Positions 1 through 5,272 of a DNA stretch of 6,184 nucleotides are shown here, piece by piece. A program made the translations under genes and the position numbers. This stretch comes from JAULUH01 sp032111745 (GTDB lineage: Bacteria > Chloroflexota > Anaerolineae > JAAEKA01). Every line of letters begins with the position of its first letter. Position 1 is the first letter of the stretch. The stretch spans positions 1 to 6,184 of the forward strand of contig JAULUH010000171.1 in assembly GCA_032111745.1 (NCBI GenBank). Reading direction: 5' to 3'. The notes beneath the pieces were generated by a model. The model made no database searches, was not told the origin of the DNA, and worked only from the letters and a program-made list of their open reading frames with translations.

Positions 1-311
1 ATAGCCAGCGAGACCGCTACCGTGGTCCAGGCTAGCGGCCCGGTGAACTGCACGTCCTCTTCCTCGCTCAACGCCACGTCCGCGGACCACAAGAGCGACC
101 GCGTGCCCAACACCAGGGCATCCCACAGCATGCCGATCCCGCGCACGAAGGGCCACTTGGCCCACGGCTTGGTGTACACGGCTGCAGTCAGAGGCTCCTC
201 ATGGAGGACGATCTCGCCCTTGGGATTGCGCACCGCCACGGCCGCATACTTGCGCCCGCGCATCATGACCCCCTCCATCACCGCTTGTCCGCCGTAGTAA
301 AACTCGCTCAC
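1..311 (-). CDS. DUF1385 (YqhQ-like) membrane protein, N-terminal part, runs off left edge
   Basis: About 103 N-terminal residues are visible; the gene continues beyond base 1. Residues 6-20 read YGGQAVMEGVMMRGR, the hallmark opening of the DUF1385 family, which includes Bacillus YqhQ. The next segment (KYAAVAVRNPKGEIVLHEEP) and the P-W-x-K-W-P-F-V-R-G region are also typical. Family members are membrane-embedded proteins of roughly 300 residues whose biochemical role is not settled; metal-dependent activity has been proposed from conserved His and Glu residues. A hydrophobic stretch begins just before the window edge (around LAWTTVAVSLA). I chose the GTG at 311 because GGAG lies 7 nt upstream and a good promoter -10 box lies at 344-339. 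An in-frame ATG at 347 would lie upstream of that -10 box and has no ribosome binding site. The gene is divergent from alkD. Family assignment is firm; function is not. Confidence 0.9.
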   Translation of the reverse strand, partial: MSEFYYGGQAVMEGVMMRGRKYAAVAVRNPKGEIVLHEEPLTAAVYTKPWAKWPFVRGIGMLWDALVLGTRSLLWSADVALSEEEDVQFTGPLAWTTVAVSLA

Positions 312-338
312 ACGCTCACTCCGCCGCAAGATGGCGAC

Positions 339-367
339 ATTGTACATCAGACGCGGACTTTGGACAA
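339..367 (-). promoter_or_regulatory. sigma70-like promoter for the DUF1385 gene
   Basis: On the minus strand, TTGTCC (367-362) is followed after a 17-nt spacer by TACAAT (344-339). These match the -35 consensus at 4 of 6 and the -10 consensus at 5 of 6. The expected transcription start near 332 gives a leader of about 20 nt containing GGAG (322-319) before the GTG at 311. The fit of promoter, ribosome binding site and start codon supports the call, but it is pattern-based only. Confidence 0.5.
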
Positions 368-456
368 CTTCCCTGGCGGGGGGAGCGGGACACGGACGAA
401 CACGGACTCCAGAGGCTTACCGCAAAGACGCAGAGATCGCAAAGGGGACTTTGGAC
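352..456. repeat. Short degenerate intergenic repeats
   Basis: No gene is supported in 312-590. This part holds several short direct repeats: GGACTTTGGAC at 355-365 and again at 446-456; CACGGAC at 391-397 and 401-407; CGCAAAG at 421-427 and 438-444. The last two pairs resemble the short-period intergenic debris (variants of CACGGA and CGCAAAGACGC) that I recall from many environmental bacterial genomes. The repeats look decayed and I cannot name a family. A 65-aa plus-strand reading frame across this stretch (331-528) is Arg/Gly-rich, has no family signature and is not called as a gene. Confidence 0.4.
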
Positions 457-496
457 CGGAGGAGCCGGAGCGGAGGGGAACGGAAACGAGCGGCGC

Positions 497-526
497 TTGT
501 TCGCATGTCCTACCGCGTGGTAGAAT
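497..526 (+). promoter_or_regulatory. Possible promoter for alkD with a palindrome in the spacer
   Basis: TTGTTC (497-502) and TAGAAT (521-526) are separated by 18 nt. The -10 matches consensus at 5 of 6 and the -35 at 3 of 6. A short inverted repeat, CTACC-GCGT-GGTAG (510-523), covers the spacer and overlaps the -10 box, a position where a repressor could bind. An alternative weaker pair lies at 535-540 (TGGACT) and 559-564 (GATATT). Neither is certain. Confidence 0.3.
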
Positions 527-590
527 GATGTAGTATGGACTGCACCAGTGGCCCGATGGATATTCTGTTTACGGAGGGAGTAGATCCAGC

Positions 591-1316
591 GTGCTAGACC
601 CGAGGCCAGAACACGAGACTCTGTTGGCACAGCTGCACGAGAAGACTGACGCGGAATACAGGGCCGGTTCCGAGATGGTCATGAAGACCCGGCTGCTGGT
701 GCACGGCGTGCGGGTGCCGGACCTGCGCCAGATTGCGGCCAGCTGGAAGGCAGACCATAAGCAGGCCGGACGGGATGACGTGCTGGCCGTAGCGGAGTTG
801 CTCTGGACCGGCGAGTCGCTGGAGGAACGCACGCTGGCCAACCTGCTGCTGGCATCCTATCCGAAGGTCGTGGCGGGCCTGCCCTGGGATGTCTTCGACT
901 GCTGGCGGCGCCTGGTGGACAACTGGGGGGTGGGCGACGCGCTGGCCACCACGGTGTTTGGGCCCTGGCTGCTGGCCAATCCTGGCGACAGGCTTCACCA
1001 CCTGGAGACGCTGATTGCCGACGAGGACCTGTGGAGCCGGCGGCTGGCCCTGGTAGCCACGGTGCCCCTCAACCGCCGCGCTACCACCGCAGTTCCGGAC
1101 TTGACTCTGGAGCTGGTTGACCGGGTCAAACACGAGCGGGAGCCGATGATCACCAAGGCCGTGTCGTGGGCGCTGCGGGAGCTGAGCAAGAGCGATCCGG
1201 ACCGGGTAGCGGCTTACCTGGACGACAACCGGACCGCGCTACCGAGTCATGTGCTGCGCGAGGTGCAGAATAAGCTGGCAACCGGGCTCAAGAGCGGCAA
1301 GAGCCGTTCTCAATAG
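591..1316 (+). CDS. alkD: DNA alkylation repair protein, AlkD family (HEAT-like glycosylase)
   Basis: The 241-aa product matches the size of Bacillus AlkD (about 237 aa), an all-helical HEAT-like-repeat glycosylase that releases alkylated bases (3-methyl- and 7-methylpurines) from DNA without flipping the base. Landmarks align with AlkD: the NWGVGD motif gives Trp112 and Asp116, spaced like AlkD Trp109 and Asp113; Arg151 in the S-R-R-L-A-L-V-A-T segment corresponds to catalytic Arg148; Trp193 in KAVSWALREL corresponds to Trp187. The basic C-terminus (KSGKSRSQ) looks like a disordered tail. The start is a GTG preceded by GGAGGGAG ending at 580, a 10-nt spacer, which is slightly long. The protein should be cytoplasmic and active. 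Reconstruction of the downstream insertion suggests it once lay directly upstream of the methyltransferase gene as an operon partner. Family is secure; substrate range is inferred from the family. Confidence 0.93.
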   Translation: MLDPRPEHETLLAQLHEKTDAEYRAGSEMVMKTRLLVHGVRVPDLRQIAASWKADHKQAGRDDVLAVAELLWTGESLEERTLANLLLASYPKVVAGLPWDVFDCWRRLVDNWGVGDALATTVFGPWLLANPGDRLHHLETLIADEDLWSRRLALVATVPLNRRATTAVPDLTLELVDRVKHEREPMITKAVSWALRELSKSDPDRVAAYLDDNRTALPSHVLREVQNKLATGLKSGKSRSQ

Positions 1317-1324
1317 AATTCAGA

Positions 1325-1435
1325 AGGGTGTGTTTGAAACCGGTTGAAACCCTGTAGGATCGGGCGTAGAGACGCAAAATCTCGCGTCTCTATGCAGCTC
1401 GCAACGACGGGGCCAATCAGATGCAAATGCACCCT
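1325..1435. mobile_element. MITE-like 111-bp palindromic insertion with flanking direct repeats
   Basis: The left end reads AGGGTGTGTTTG (1325-1336) and the reverse complement of the right end reads AGGGTGCATTTG (1435-1424), matching at 10 of 12. The two 51-52-nt arms are imperfectly complementary throughout and close on a hairpin at 1364-1395. ATTCAGAAGG occurs exactly at 1318-1327 and 1436-1445, flanking or slightly overlapping the ends. If the ends are set by the inverted repeats, the target duplication is 7 bp (ATTCAGA) and the next three matching bases are chance; if it is the full 10 bp, the element is 1328-1435. There is no coding capacity, so any movement would need a transposase in trans. 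The parent family cannot be named from here. Confidence 0.6.
1364..1395. repeat. Central hairpin of the insertion element
   Basis: TAGAGACGC (1367-1375) pairs perfectly with GCGTCTCTA (1384-1392) around an 8-nt loop. The stem extends outward by one G:T and two G:C pairs to 1364 and 1395, giving 12 bp. I recall similar TAGAGACGC...GCGTCTCTA palindromes as dispersed repeats in other bacterial genomes, notably cyanobacteria; that is recollection, not a search. There is no T-tract, so it is not a convincing intrinsic terminator, though the transcript would fold. Confidence 0.65.
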
Positions 1436-1441
1436 ATTCAG

Positions 1442-1446
1442 AAGGA
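1442..1446 (+). promoter_or_regulatory. Ribosome binding site that fixes the methyltransferase start
   Basis: AAGGA lies 7 nt upstream of the ATG at 1454. It overlaps the right-hand copy of the direct repeat, so it belongs to the original target DNA rather than to the inserted element. Confidence 0.6.
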
Positions 1447-1453
1447 ACTGCCT

Positions 1454-2236
1454 ATGCCTGGCAAAGTGGACTATGACGATTGGGCCGACATCTACGACGT
1501 CTGGGTCGAGTCGGCGCCGGTCACCAGGGAGAATCTGTCCTTCTATGTGCAGGAGTACCTGAACACCCCGGGCCCGGCGGTGGAGTTGGGCGTCGGCAAC
1601 GGCCGCATCTTGGTGGCGGCCGCGCGGCAGGGCAAGGCCATGATCGGCGTCGACTACTCGGCCAATATGCTGGAGCTGTGCCGGCAGCATGCTGCCTCAG
1701 CGGGCGTGCTGTCCCGCCTGACCCTCATCCAGGCCGATTTCCGAGATTTCGCACTGCTCGAGCCAGCCGAGCTGATTACCATCCCCTTCCACACCATCGG
1801 CCACCTGGTCAGCCTGGACGACAAGCGCGATGGCCTGCACCATATCTTCAGCCAGCTGGCCCCGGGCGGCCGCCTAATCTTCGACCACTTCATCTTCGAC
1901 CCCGAGACCCTGCGCCGGCACAGCCTCCTATCCCTGCGCGCCGAGACCACCGATCCCGCTACCGGGCGAGACGTGCTGCTCTGGACCGTTAATAAGTATG
2001 ACATGGACGTGCAGTCGATTCGCATTGTCGCCTTCACCGACGAGCTGGATGATGATGGCGCCCTGTTGCGGCGCCGCTACCGCCGGGTGGGCTTCAGCTG
2101 GATCCACCCTAAGCAGGCGCAGGCGCTCCTGGAGGAGACTGGTTACGAGATCGAAGCCATGTACGGCGACTTCCAGCGGGGAGCCTTCACGCCTCAATCG
2201 CCGCGCCAGGTCTGGGTGGCGCGGCGGCCGGCCTGA
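1454..2236 (+). CDS. Class I SAM-dependent methyltransferase
   Basis: The 260-aa protein has the Rossmann-like methyltransferase layout. The N-terminal YDDWADIYDVW segment (7-17) is common in this group. Motif I is VELGVGNGR (43-51), the acidic residue binding the SAM ribose is Asp67 in IGVDYSANML, the adenine-contacting region is QADFRDF (93-99), and the post-motif strand is LAPGGRLIFDHF (135-146). The C-terminal half (about 170-260) is a beta-rich extension ending FTPQSPRQVWVARRP. The acceptor substrate cannot be read from the sequence. I start at ATG 1454, with AAGGA at 1442-1446. The in-frame ATG at 1421 lies inside the inserted element and would add 11 residues (MQMHPIQKELP) encoded largely by its terminal repeat. 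Before the insertion this gene probably followed alkD by about 19 nt, hinting at shared expression but not proving a DNA-related role. Confidence 0.88.
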   Translation: MPGKVDYDDWADIYDVWVESAPVTRENLSFYVQEYLNTPGPAVELGVGNGRILVAAARQGKAMIGVDYSANMLELCRQHAASAGVLSRLTLIQADFRDFALLEPAELITIPFHTIGHLVSLDDKRDGLHHIFSQLAPGGRLIFDHFIFDPETLRRHSLLSLRAETTDPATGRDVLLWTVNKYDMDVQSIRIVAFTDELDDDGALLRRRYRRVGFSWIHPKQAQALLEETGYEIEAMYGDFQRGAFTPQSPRQVWVARRPA

Positions 2237-2261
2237 TCCGCTGCTCGACTCCGGGCTCTTG

Positions 2262-2320
2262 CACGAAAACGTACCCTTTCCACGTTCAAGATAGGTAGAC
2301 GTTACCCTTTTTCGTGGAGA
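2262..2320 (+). promoter_or_regulatory. Repeat-rich leader upstream of the metallo-beta-lactamase-fold gene
   Basis: TACCCTTT occurs at 2272-2279 and 2303-2310, 31 bp apart (about three helical turns). Each copy is preceded by ACG and followed shortly by CGT. CACGAAAA (2262-2269) is the reverse complement of TTTTCGTG (2309-2316), so the leader could close into a long-range stem ending at the GGAGA ribosome binding site (2316-2320). AACGT at 2268-2272 can pair with ACGTT at either 2282-2286 or 2299-2303, giving alternative hairpins. This is consistent with an operator or a translational switch ahead of the gene cluster. I found no convincing -35/-10 pair here. Confidence 0.35.
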
Positions 2321-2331
2321 CACCAAATGCC

Positions 2332-3036
2332 ATGCAAGTAGCTCCCGGCATCCACAGCATGTGGCAGCGCAATGGCGCCTATGTGCACGCTTTCCTGCTG
2401 GACGACGGCGATGGCCTGACCCTGGTCGACAGCCTCTACGACACAGATGCCCATCGGATCCTGGCCGAGCTCGAGGCCATGGGCAGGAAGGCCCAGGACA
2501 TCAAGCACATCATCATGACCCATGCCCACCGCTCCCACCTGGGCGGCCTGGCCCGGCTGAAGGAGTTGAGCGGCGCCCCGGTCTACGCTCATGAATGGGA
2601 GGCCGACCTGATCGCCGGTGACCGCAATCAGCAGGCCGTGTCCTGGCTGCCCCACCGGCCGGTGCGGGTCTGGCCGTTGCAGATAGCCCTGAACCTGGGT
2701 ATTGCCAAGCACCCGGGGGTAGCAGTGGACCACTACGTCCACGAGGGCGACCGCATCGGTCCGTTGCGGGTGGTCTACTGCCCTGGCCACTCGCCCGGGC
2801 ACCTGGCCTTCACATGGGAAGAGCGGCGGCTGCTGATTGCGGGCGATGCGATTTGCACCTGGCCCAACCTGATGCTGGGCTGGCGCGGCTTCACGCTCAA
2901 TCTGAGACAACACAAGGCCTCGGTGCGCCGCCTGGCCGAGCTGGATAGCGAGATCCTGTGTGTCGGCCATGGGGAGCCCCTGGCTTCGGGCGCGGCGGAG
3001 CAGATCCGCCGGGCGTTGCCCACCCTGGACCAATAG
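2332..3036 (+). CDS. Metallo-beta-lactamase-fold hydrolase with HxHxSH motif
   Basis: The product is 234 aa, a usual length for a single-domain MBL-fold hydrolase of the glyoxalase II/YflN type. The first metal motif is HAHRSH (64-69), where the family normally has HxHxDH; Ser68 replaces the Asp that binds the second metal. The other ligands are present: His153 in PGHSPGH, Asp172 in IAGDAI and His213 in VGHGEP. The N-terminal strands (VAPGIHSMWQRNGAYVHAFLL, then GLTLVDSL) are typical. Substrate is unknown. The ATG at 2332 is preferred because GGAGA (2316-2320) lies upstream, although its 11-nt spacing is long; an in-frame GTG at 2314 has no ribosome binding site and would add 6 residues. There is no signal peptide. 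The stop codon is embedded in the ribosome binding site of the next gene (TAGGAGG), so the two genes are coupled. Confidence 0.87.
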   Translation: MQVAPGIHSMWQRNGAYVHAFLLDDGDGLTLVDSLYDTDAHRILAELEAMGRKAQDIKHIIMTHAHRSHLGGLARLKELSGAPVYAHEWEADLIAGDRNQQAVSWLPHRPVRVWPLQIALNLGIAKHPGVAVDHYVHEGDRIGPLRVVYCPGHSPGHLAFTWEERRLLIAGDAICTWPNLMLGWRGFTLNLRQHKASVRRLAELDSEILCVGHGEPLASGAAEQIRRALPTLDQ

Positions 3037-3045
3037 GAGGAATGC

Positions 3046-4092
3046 ATGGCTCGTGTGCGCGAGTACTGGCTGCAACTGGAGAACCATCCCTGGGATAGCT
3101 GCCCGTGGGGCATCGACCGCCTGACCGGGCGGAGCTTCAATCCTCAGCCCGGCGGCGCCTTCAGGCCGGTGCCGCAGGAGGTGCTGGTGCTGCGGCGCTA
3201 CACTCCAAGCTGGGGGCAGCCGGTGGTGGAGCCGGTCAATCCCTGGGATCTGACCGAGCCTGACCCGGGAGGGAGCTCCGGCACGCTGCCGGGAGCGGTC
3301 TTGGTGGCCAAGGTAGCCGACGAGGTTGTGGTGCACTTTCGCAACATGGACCGACGGGCGGGAGTCACGGAGGCCGAGCGACGGCACAGCCTGCATCCTC
3401 ATGGCGCCCAACGGACGACGATCTACGATGGCACCTTCCCCCTGGCTGTGGCCGACCCGGCCCAGGGCAATCGCCGCGGCGACCGGGTGGCGCCCGGCGA
3501 CACGTTCACCTATCGCTGGACCTGCCCGCAGCGGGCGGCGGCAGGGGCCTGGCTGGTCCACGATGCGGCGGTGGCCGGGATCAAGGGCACGGGGTTGGGC
3601 GCGTTCGCGGTGCTGATCATACGGGCACCGGGTGAGCAGGAGCCAGACGGGCCGGCAACCCCGCTGCGCCAGCCGCAGGATACAGCTCTACGCTTCGCGG
3701 CCGTGCCCCAGCCCCCCAAGCGGGGGGAATACATCCTGGTCTTCCACGAACTGCCGGGCGTGGGGCTGTGTCTTAACGGCCGGCAGCTGTTGGGAAACAC
3801 GCCGACCCTGGTGGCGGGCGCCGGCACCCGCATGGCGGTGCGCTGTCTCAACGCGACCCTCGGTCCGGTGTCAGTGCACTTGCACGGATTCCGTTGGGAG
3901 CATGCCGGATCATGGGTTGATGCTGAGGTCCTGCCGTCGGGCGGCGGCGCGAGCCTATCGATCCTGGCCGGCTCCGCAGAGCACGGCGGTGAGCCGGGCG
4001 AGTGGCTGGTAGTTGGGCGATCGAGCACGGCCAGCGTCGCCGGCACGATTCTCGTCACCGGCGGCGGGCCGGTGGCCCTGGGCTCTGGCTGA
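3046..4092 (+). CDS. Ceruloplasmin/hephaestin-like two-domain multicopper oxidase homologue lacking most copper ligands
   Basis: The 348-aa product has two cupredoxin-type domains. Domain 1 (about 1-195) opens REYWLQLEN and carries SLHPHG (115-120), then VAPGDTFTYRW (148-158) and GAWLVHDAAV (167-176). Domain 2 (about 227-340) contains EYILVFHE, NGRQLLGNTP (244-253), SVHLHGFRW (276-284) and GEWLVVGRSS (318-327). In active multicopper oxidases the last segment reads WLxHCHxxxHxxxGM and holds the type 1 Cys and His plus two type 3 His. Aligned on Trp320 it has Val323, Gly324, Arg325 and Ala329 at those positions. The domain 1 HSH motif is His172-Asp-Ala. Only the two HxH-G pairs (117/119, 278/280) and His172 remain, so oxidase activity is unlikely. 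There is no signal peptide, unlike most family members. AGGAGG (3035-3040) lies 5 nt before the ATG. It may be a structural, sensory or single-metal protein; function unknown. Confidence 0.8.
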   Translation: MARVREYWLQLENHPWDSCPWGIDRLTGRSFNPQPGGAFRPVPQEVLVLRRYTPSWGQPVVEPVNPWDLTEPDPGGSSGTLPGAVLVAKVADEVVVHFRNMDRRAGVTEAERRHSLHPHGAQRTTIYDGTFPLAVADPAQGNRRGDRVAPGDTFTYRWTCPQRAAAGAWLVHDAAVAGIKGTGLGAFAVLIIRAPGEQEPDGPATPLRQPQDTALRFAAVPQPPKRGEYILVFHELPGVGLCLNGRQLLGNTPTLVAGAGTRMAVRCLNATLGPVSVHLHGFRWEHAGSWVDAEVLPSGGGASLSILAGSAEHGGEPGEWLVVGRSSTASVAGTILVTGGGPVALGSG

Positions 4093-4098
4093 TGGCCC

Positions 4099-4104
4099 AG
4101 GAGG
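4099..4104 (+). promoter_or_regulatory. Ribosome binding site that fixes the start of the membrane protein
   Basis: A perfect AGGAGG lies 8 nt before the ATG at 4113. It argues against the in-frame ATG at 4092, which overlaps the preceding stop (TGATG) but has no Shine-Dalgarno sequence in front of it. Confidence 0.65.
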
Positions 4105-4112
4105 ACCTGCCC

Positions 4113-4928
4113 ATGCAACCCTTTGTGCCGGTGCCGCGTTCCATGCGCCTGTGGGGTGCCATCGGCGCGGCCGTGGCTGCCCTGTTTGCGCTCTGGATGT
4201 TCTTCTTCCCCAGCCTCATCCCATCACACTTTGCCTGGGTGGCGGAGCCGCGGCTGGCCCAGGCCTTCATCGGCGCCGGATACGTCTTCCGCACCGCCTT
4301 TTTTCTCCAATTTGTCTTTGTGAGGAATTGGCTGCACATCCGGTGGACTTTCTGGGGTAACCTGGCCTTCACCGGCACGTTGCTGCTGGCCACGTTGTGG
4401 CACGCCGACGAGATGAACTGGCGTTTCCTGGTGGCCCACGTGTGGATTATCTTCTATACTTTCGAGCCCGTGACCATGATCTTCGCCGCGCCGATGAGTG
4501 AGGACGTGCGGCGGCTGCACCTGAGTACCGGCGGGCCCATCCGGCCCTGGTTCCGGCGCTTCCTGATCCTAGCCGTGGGCATCCTGTTCCTGTTTGGAGC
4601 CTTCCTGATCATCAATCCCGAGTGGCTGGACCTGCGCTGGCCGTGGGATCTGAACGAATTCGACGCCCGGATCATTGCGGCCTGGTTCATGGGTTGGGCG
4701 GTGTGGGCAGGCACCATGGTTTTGGCCCGGGATTGGGACGAGGTGCGGCTGGCTGGCGCACTGGCGATCCTCTTTGGGGTGGCGGTGAGCGTGACGCTGG
4801 TGGTGTTCAGGCCTGAGTTCGATTTCGCGCGCATGCCCAGCCGCGGGTATGGTGCGATGGCCGTGGCCTTTACGCTGGCGATGGCGTTTTTCTACTGGCG
4901 ACAGGAGAGACATCGTGGCGAATCCTGA
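4113..4928 (+). CDS. Eight-helix integral membrane protein, unknown function
   Basis: I do not recognise a family. The 271-aa product has about eight hydrophobic helices at residues 13-32, 49-70, 79-96, 105-126, 149-167, 186-205, 213-231 and 246-262. The two halves look like an ancient duplication: both have a helix followed by F/N-P, a Trp-containing loop (Trp42, Trp178), a helix rich in Ala and Gly, an N/D-W pair (72-73, 207-208) with a nearby Arg, and another hydrophobic pair. Charged or polar residues near membranes include His97, Asp99 and Glu100 (WHADE), His109 in helix 4 and Glu118. The protein is rich in Trp and Phe. Translation should start at 4113 behind AGGAGG. The gene lies 20 nt after the oxidase homologue, and its 3' end overlaps the next gene by 14 nt, so it is expected to be made together with its neighbours. 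A transporter or an anchor for a complex are both possible. Confidence 0.8.
   Translation: MQPFVPVPRSMRLWGAIGAAVAALFALWMFFFPSLIPSHFAWVAEPRLAQAFIGAGYVFRTAFFLQFVFVRNWLHIRWTFWGNLAFTGTLLLATLWHADEMNWRFLVAHVWIIFYTFEPVTMIFAAPMSEDVRRLHLSTGGPIRPWFRRFLILAVGILFLFGAFLIINPEWLDLRWPWDLNEFDARIIAAWFMGWAVWAGTMVLARDWDEVRLAGALAILFGVAVSVTLVVFRPEFDFARMPSRGYGAMAVAFTLAMAFFYWRQERHRGES
4903..4909 (+). promoter_or_regulatory. Ribosome binding site inside the upstream gene for the first GerW-like gene
   Basis: AGGAGAG lies 5 nt before the GTG at 4915, within the end of the membrane-protein gene. It decides the start and supports translational coupling. Confidence 0.6.
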
Positions 4929-5241
4929 GTGGCGTCTCCCCAAGGTTGATCGGGAGCTCACCGGCGAGCCGGTGCTGGCCGGCGACATCAGCGTGGAACC
5001 GGTGGCGCGGCTGGAGTTTGACCAGGGCGGCCGGGTGGGCCGGGCTGGTGGCGGCGGTGGAGGGCGGCTACGGCTGCGGCCGGTCGAGGTTATTGTGAGG
5101 CGGGACGGGCAACCGGAGCAGCGGATTGCGGTAGGTGATATGCAGGGCAGGGCCTATCGGGCGATGCTGGCAGCTGGTGCCGGTGTGATGGCCGCGAGCA
5201 TTGTGTTCAGCATCGTGATGAGGCTGCGTCGTCGAGGCTGA
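4915..5241 (+). CDS. Small divergent GerW/YtfJ-like protein with C-terminal membrane helix
   Basis: The product is 108 aa. Residues 17-30 (GEPVLAGDISVEPV) and the later GGGGGGRLRLRPVEVIV (45-61) follow the order seen in the GerW/YtfJ family: a GxPV strand, a short turn, a V-P-V strand, a glycine-rich loop, then an I/L-x-P-V strand. The match is weaker than for the gene downstream, which makes these two look like paralogues. A single membrane helix (about 84-103) ends in a basic tail (RLRRRG), predicting an N-terminal domain on the outside or inside of the membrane depending on insertion; the basic tail favours a cytoplasmic C-terminus. Start GTG 4915 has AGGAGAG 5 nt upstream; a longer in-frame reading from 4849 has no such support and would lie deep inside the previous gene. 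It overlaps that gene by 14 nt. Reality of the gene is likely; family membership is moderate. Confidence 0.7.
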   Translation: MANPEWRLPKVDRELTGEPVLAGDISVEPVARLEFDQGGRVGRAGGGGGGRLRLRPVEVIVRRDGQPEQRIAVGDMQGRAYRAMLAAGAGVMAASIVFSIVMRLRRRG

Positions 5242-5272
5242 GGGTTCTTGGATCATGAGGAGAGAGCAACCG

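Noticed and set aside
331..528. Possible 65-aa small protein in the divergent intergenic region
   Set aside because: Composition follows the GC-rich repeat debris, there is no ribosome binding site, and it overlaps the promoter of the DUF1385 gene.
22..533. Overlapping plus-strand open frames at the left edge
   Set aside because: The minus strand of 1-311 encodes the DUF1385 signature; the plus frames there are Arg/His/Pro-rich and without motifs.
594..1133. Minus-strand open frame antisense to alkD (179 aa)
   Set aside because: Opposite strand carries AlkD with catalytic residues in place; the antisense product has no family signature.
1334..1372. Outward promoter inside the insertion (TTGAAA at 1344-1349 with TAGAGA at 1367-1372, 17-nt spacer)
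   Set aside because: The -35 is good but the -10 matches only 3 of 6 and lies in the hairpin stem; too weak to list as a feature.
1364..1395. Hairpin as an intrinsic terminator for alkD
   Set aside because: No T-tract follows, and the hairpin is the centre of a larger palindromic element with flanking direct repeats, which explains it better.
2302..3561. Long minus-strand open frame (419 aa)
   Set aside because: It lies antisense to the MBL-fold and cupredoxin genes, both with clear family motifs and ribosome binding sites. Its translation is Pro/Arg/Gln/His-rich with no recognisable domain, as expected for a GC-rich shadow frame.
3046..4092. Calling the cupredoxin protein an active laccase or multicopper oxidase
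   Set aside because: The type 1 Cys and His and several type 3 His positions are substituted, so activity cannot be claimed from the fold.
3510..4118. Minus-strand open frame (202 aa) antisense to the oxidase homologue
   Set aside because: Shadow of the plus-strand gene; low-complexity Ser/Pro/Arg composition and no ribosome binding site noticed.
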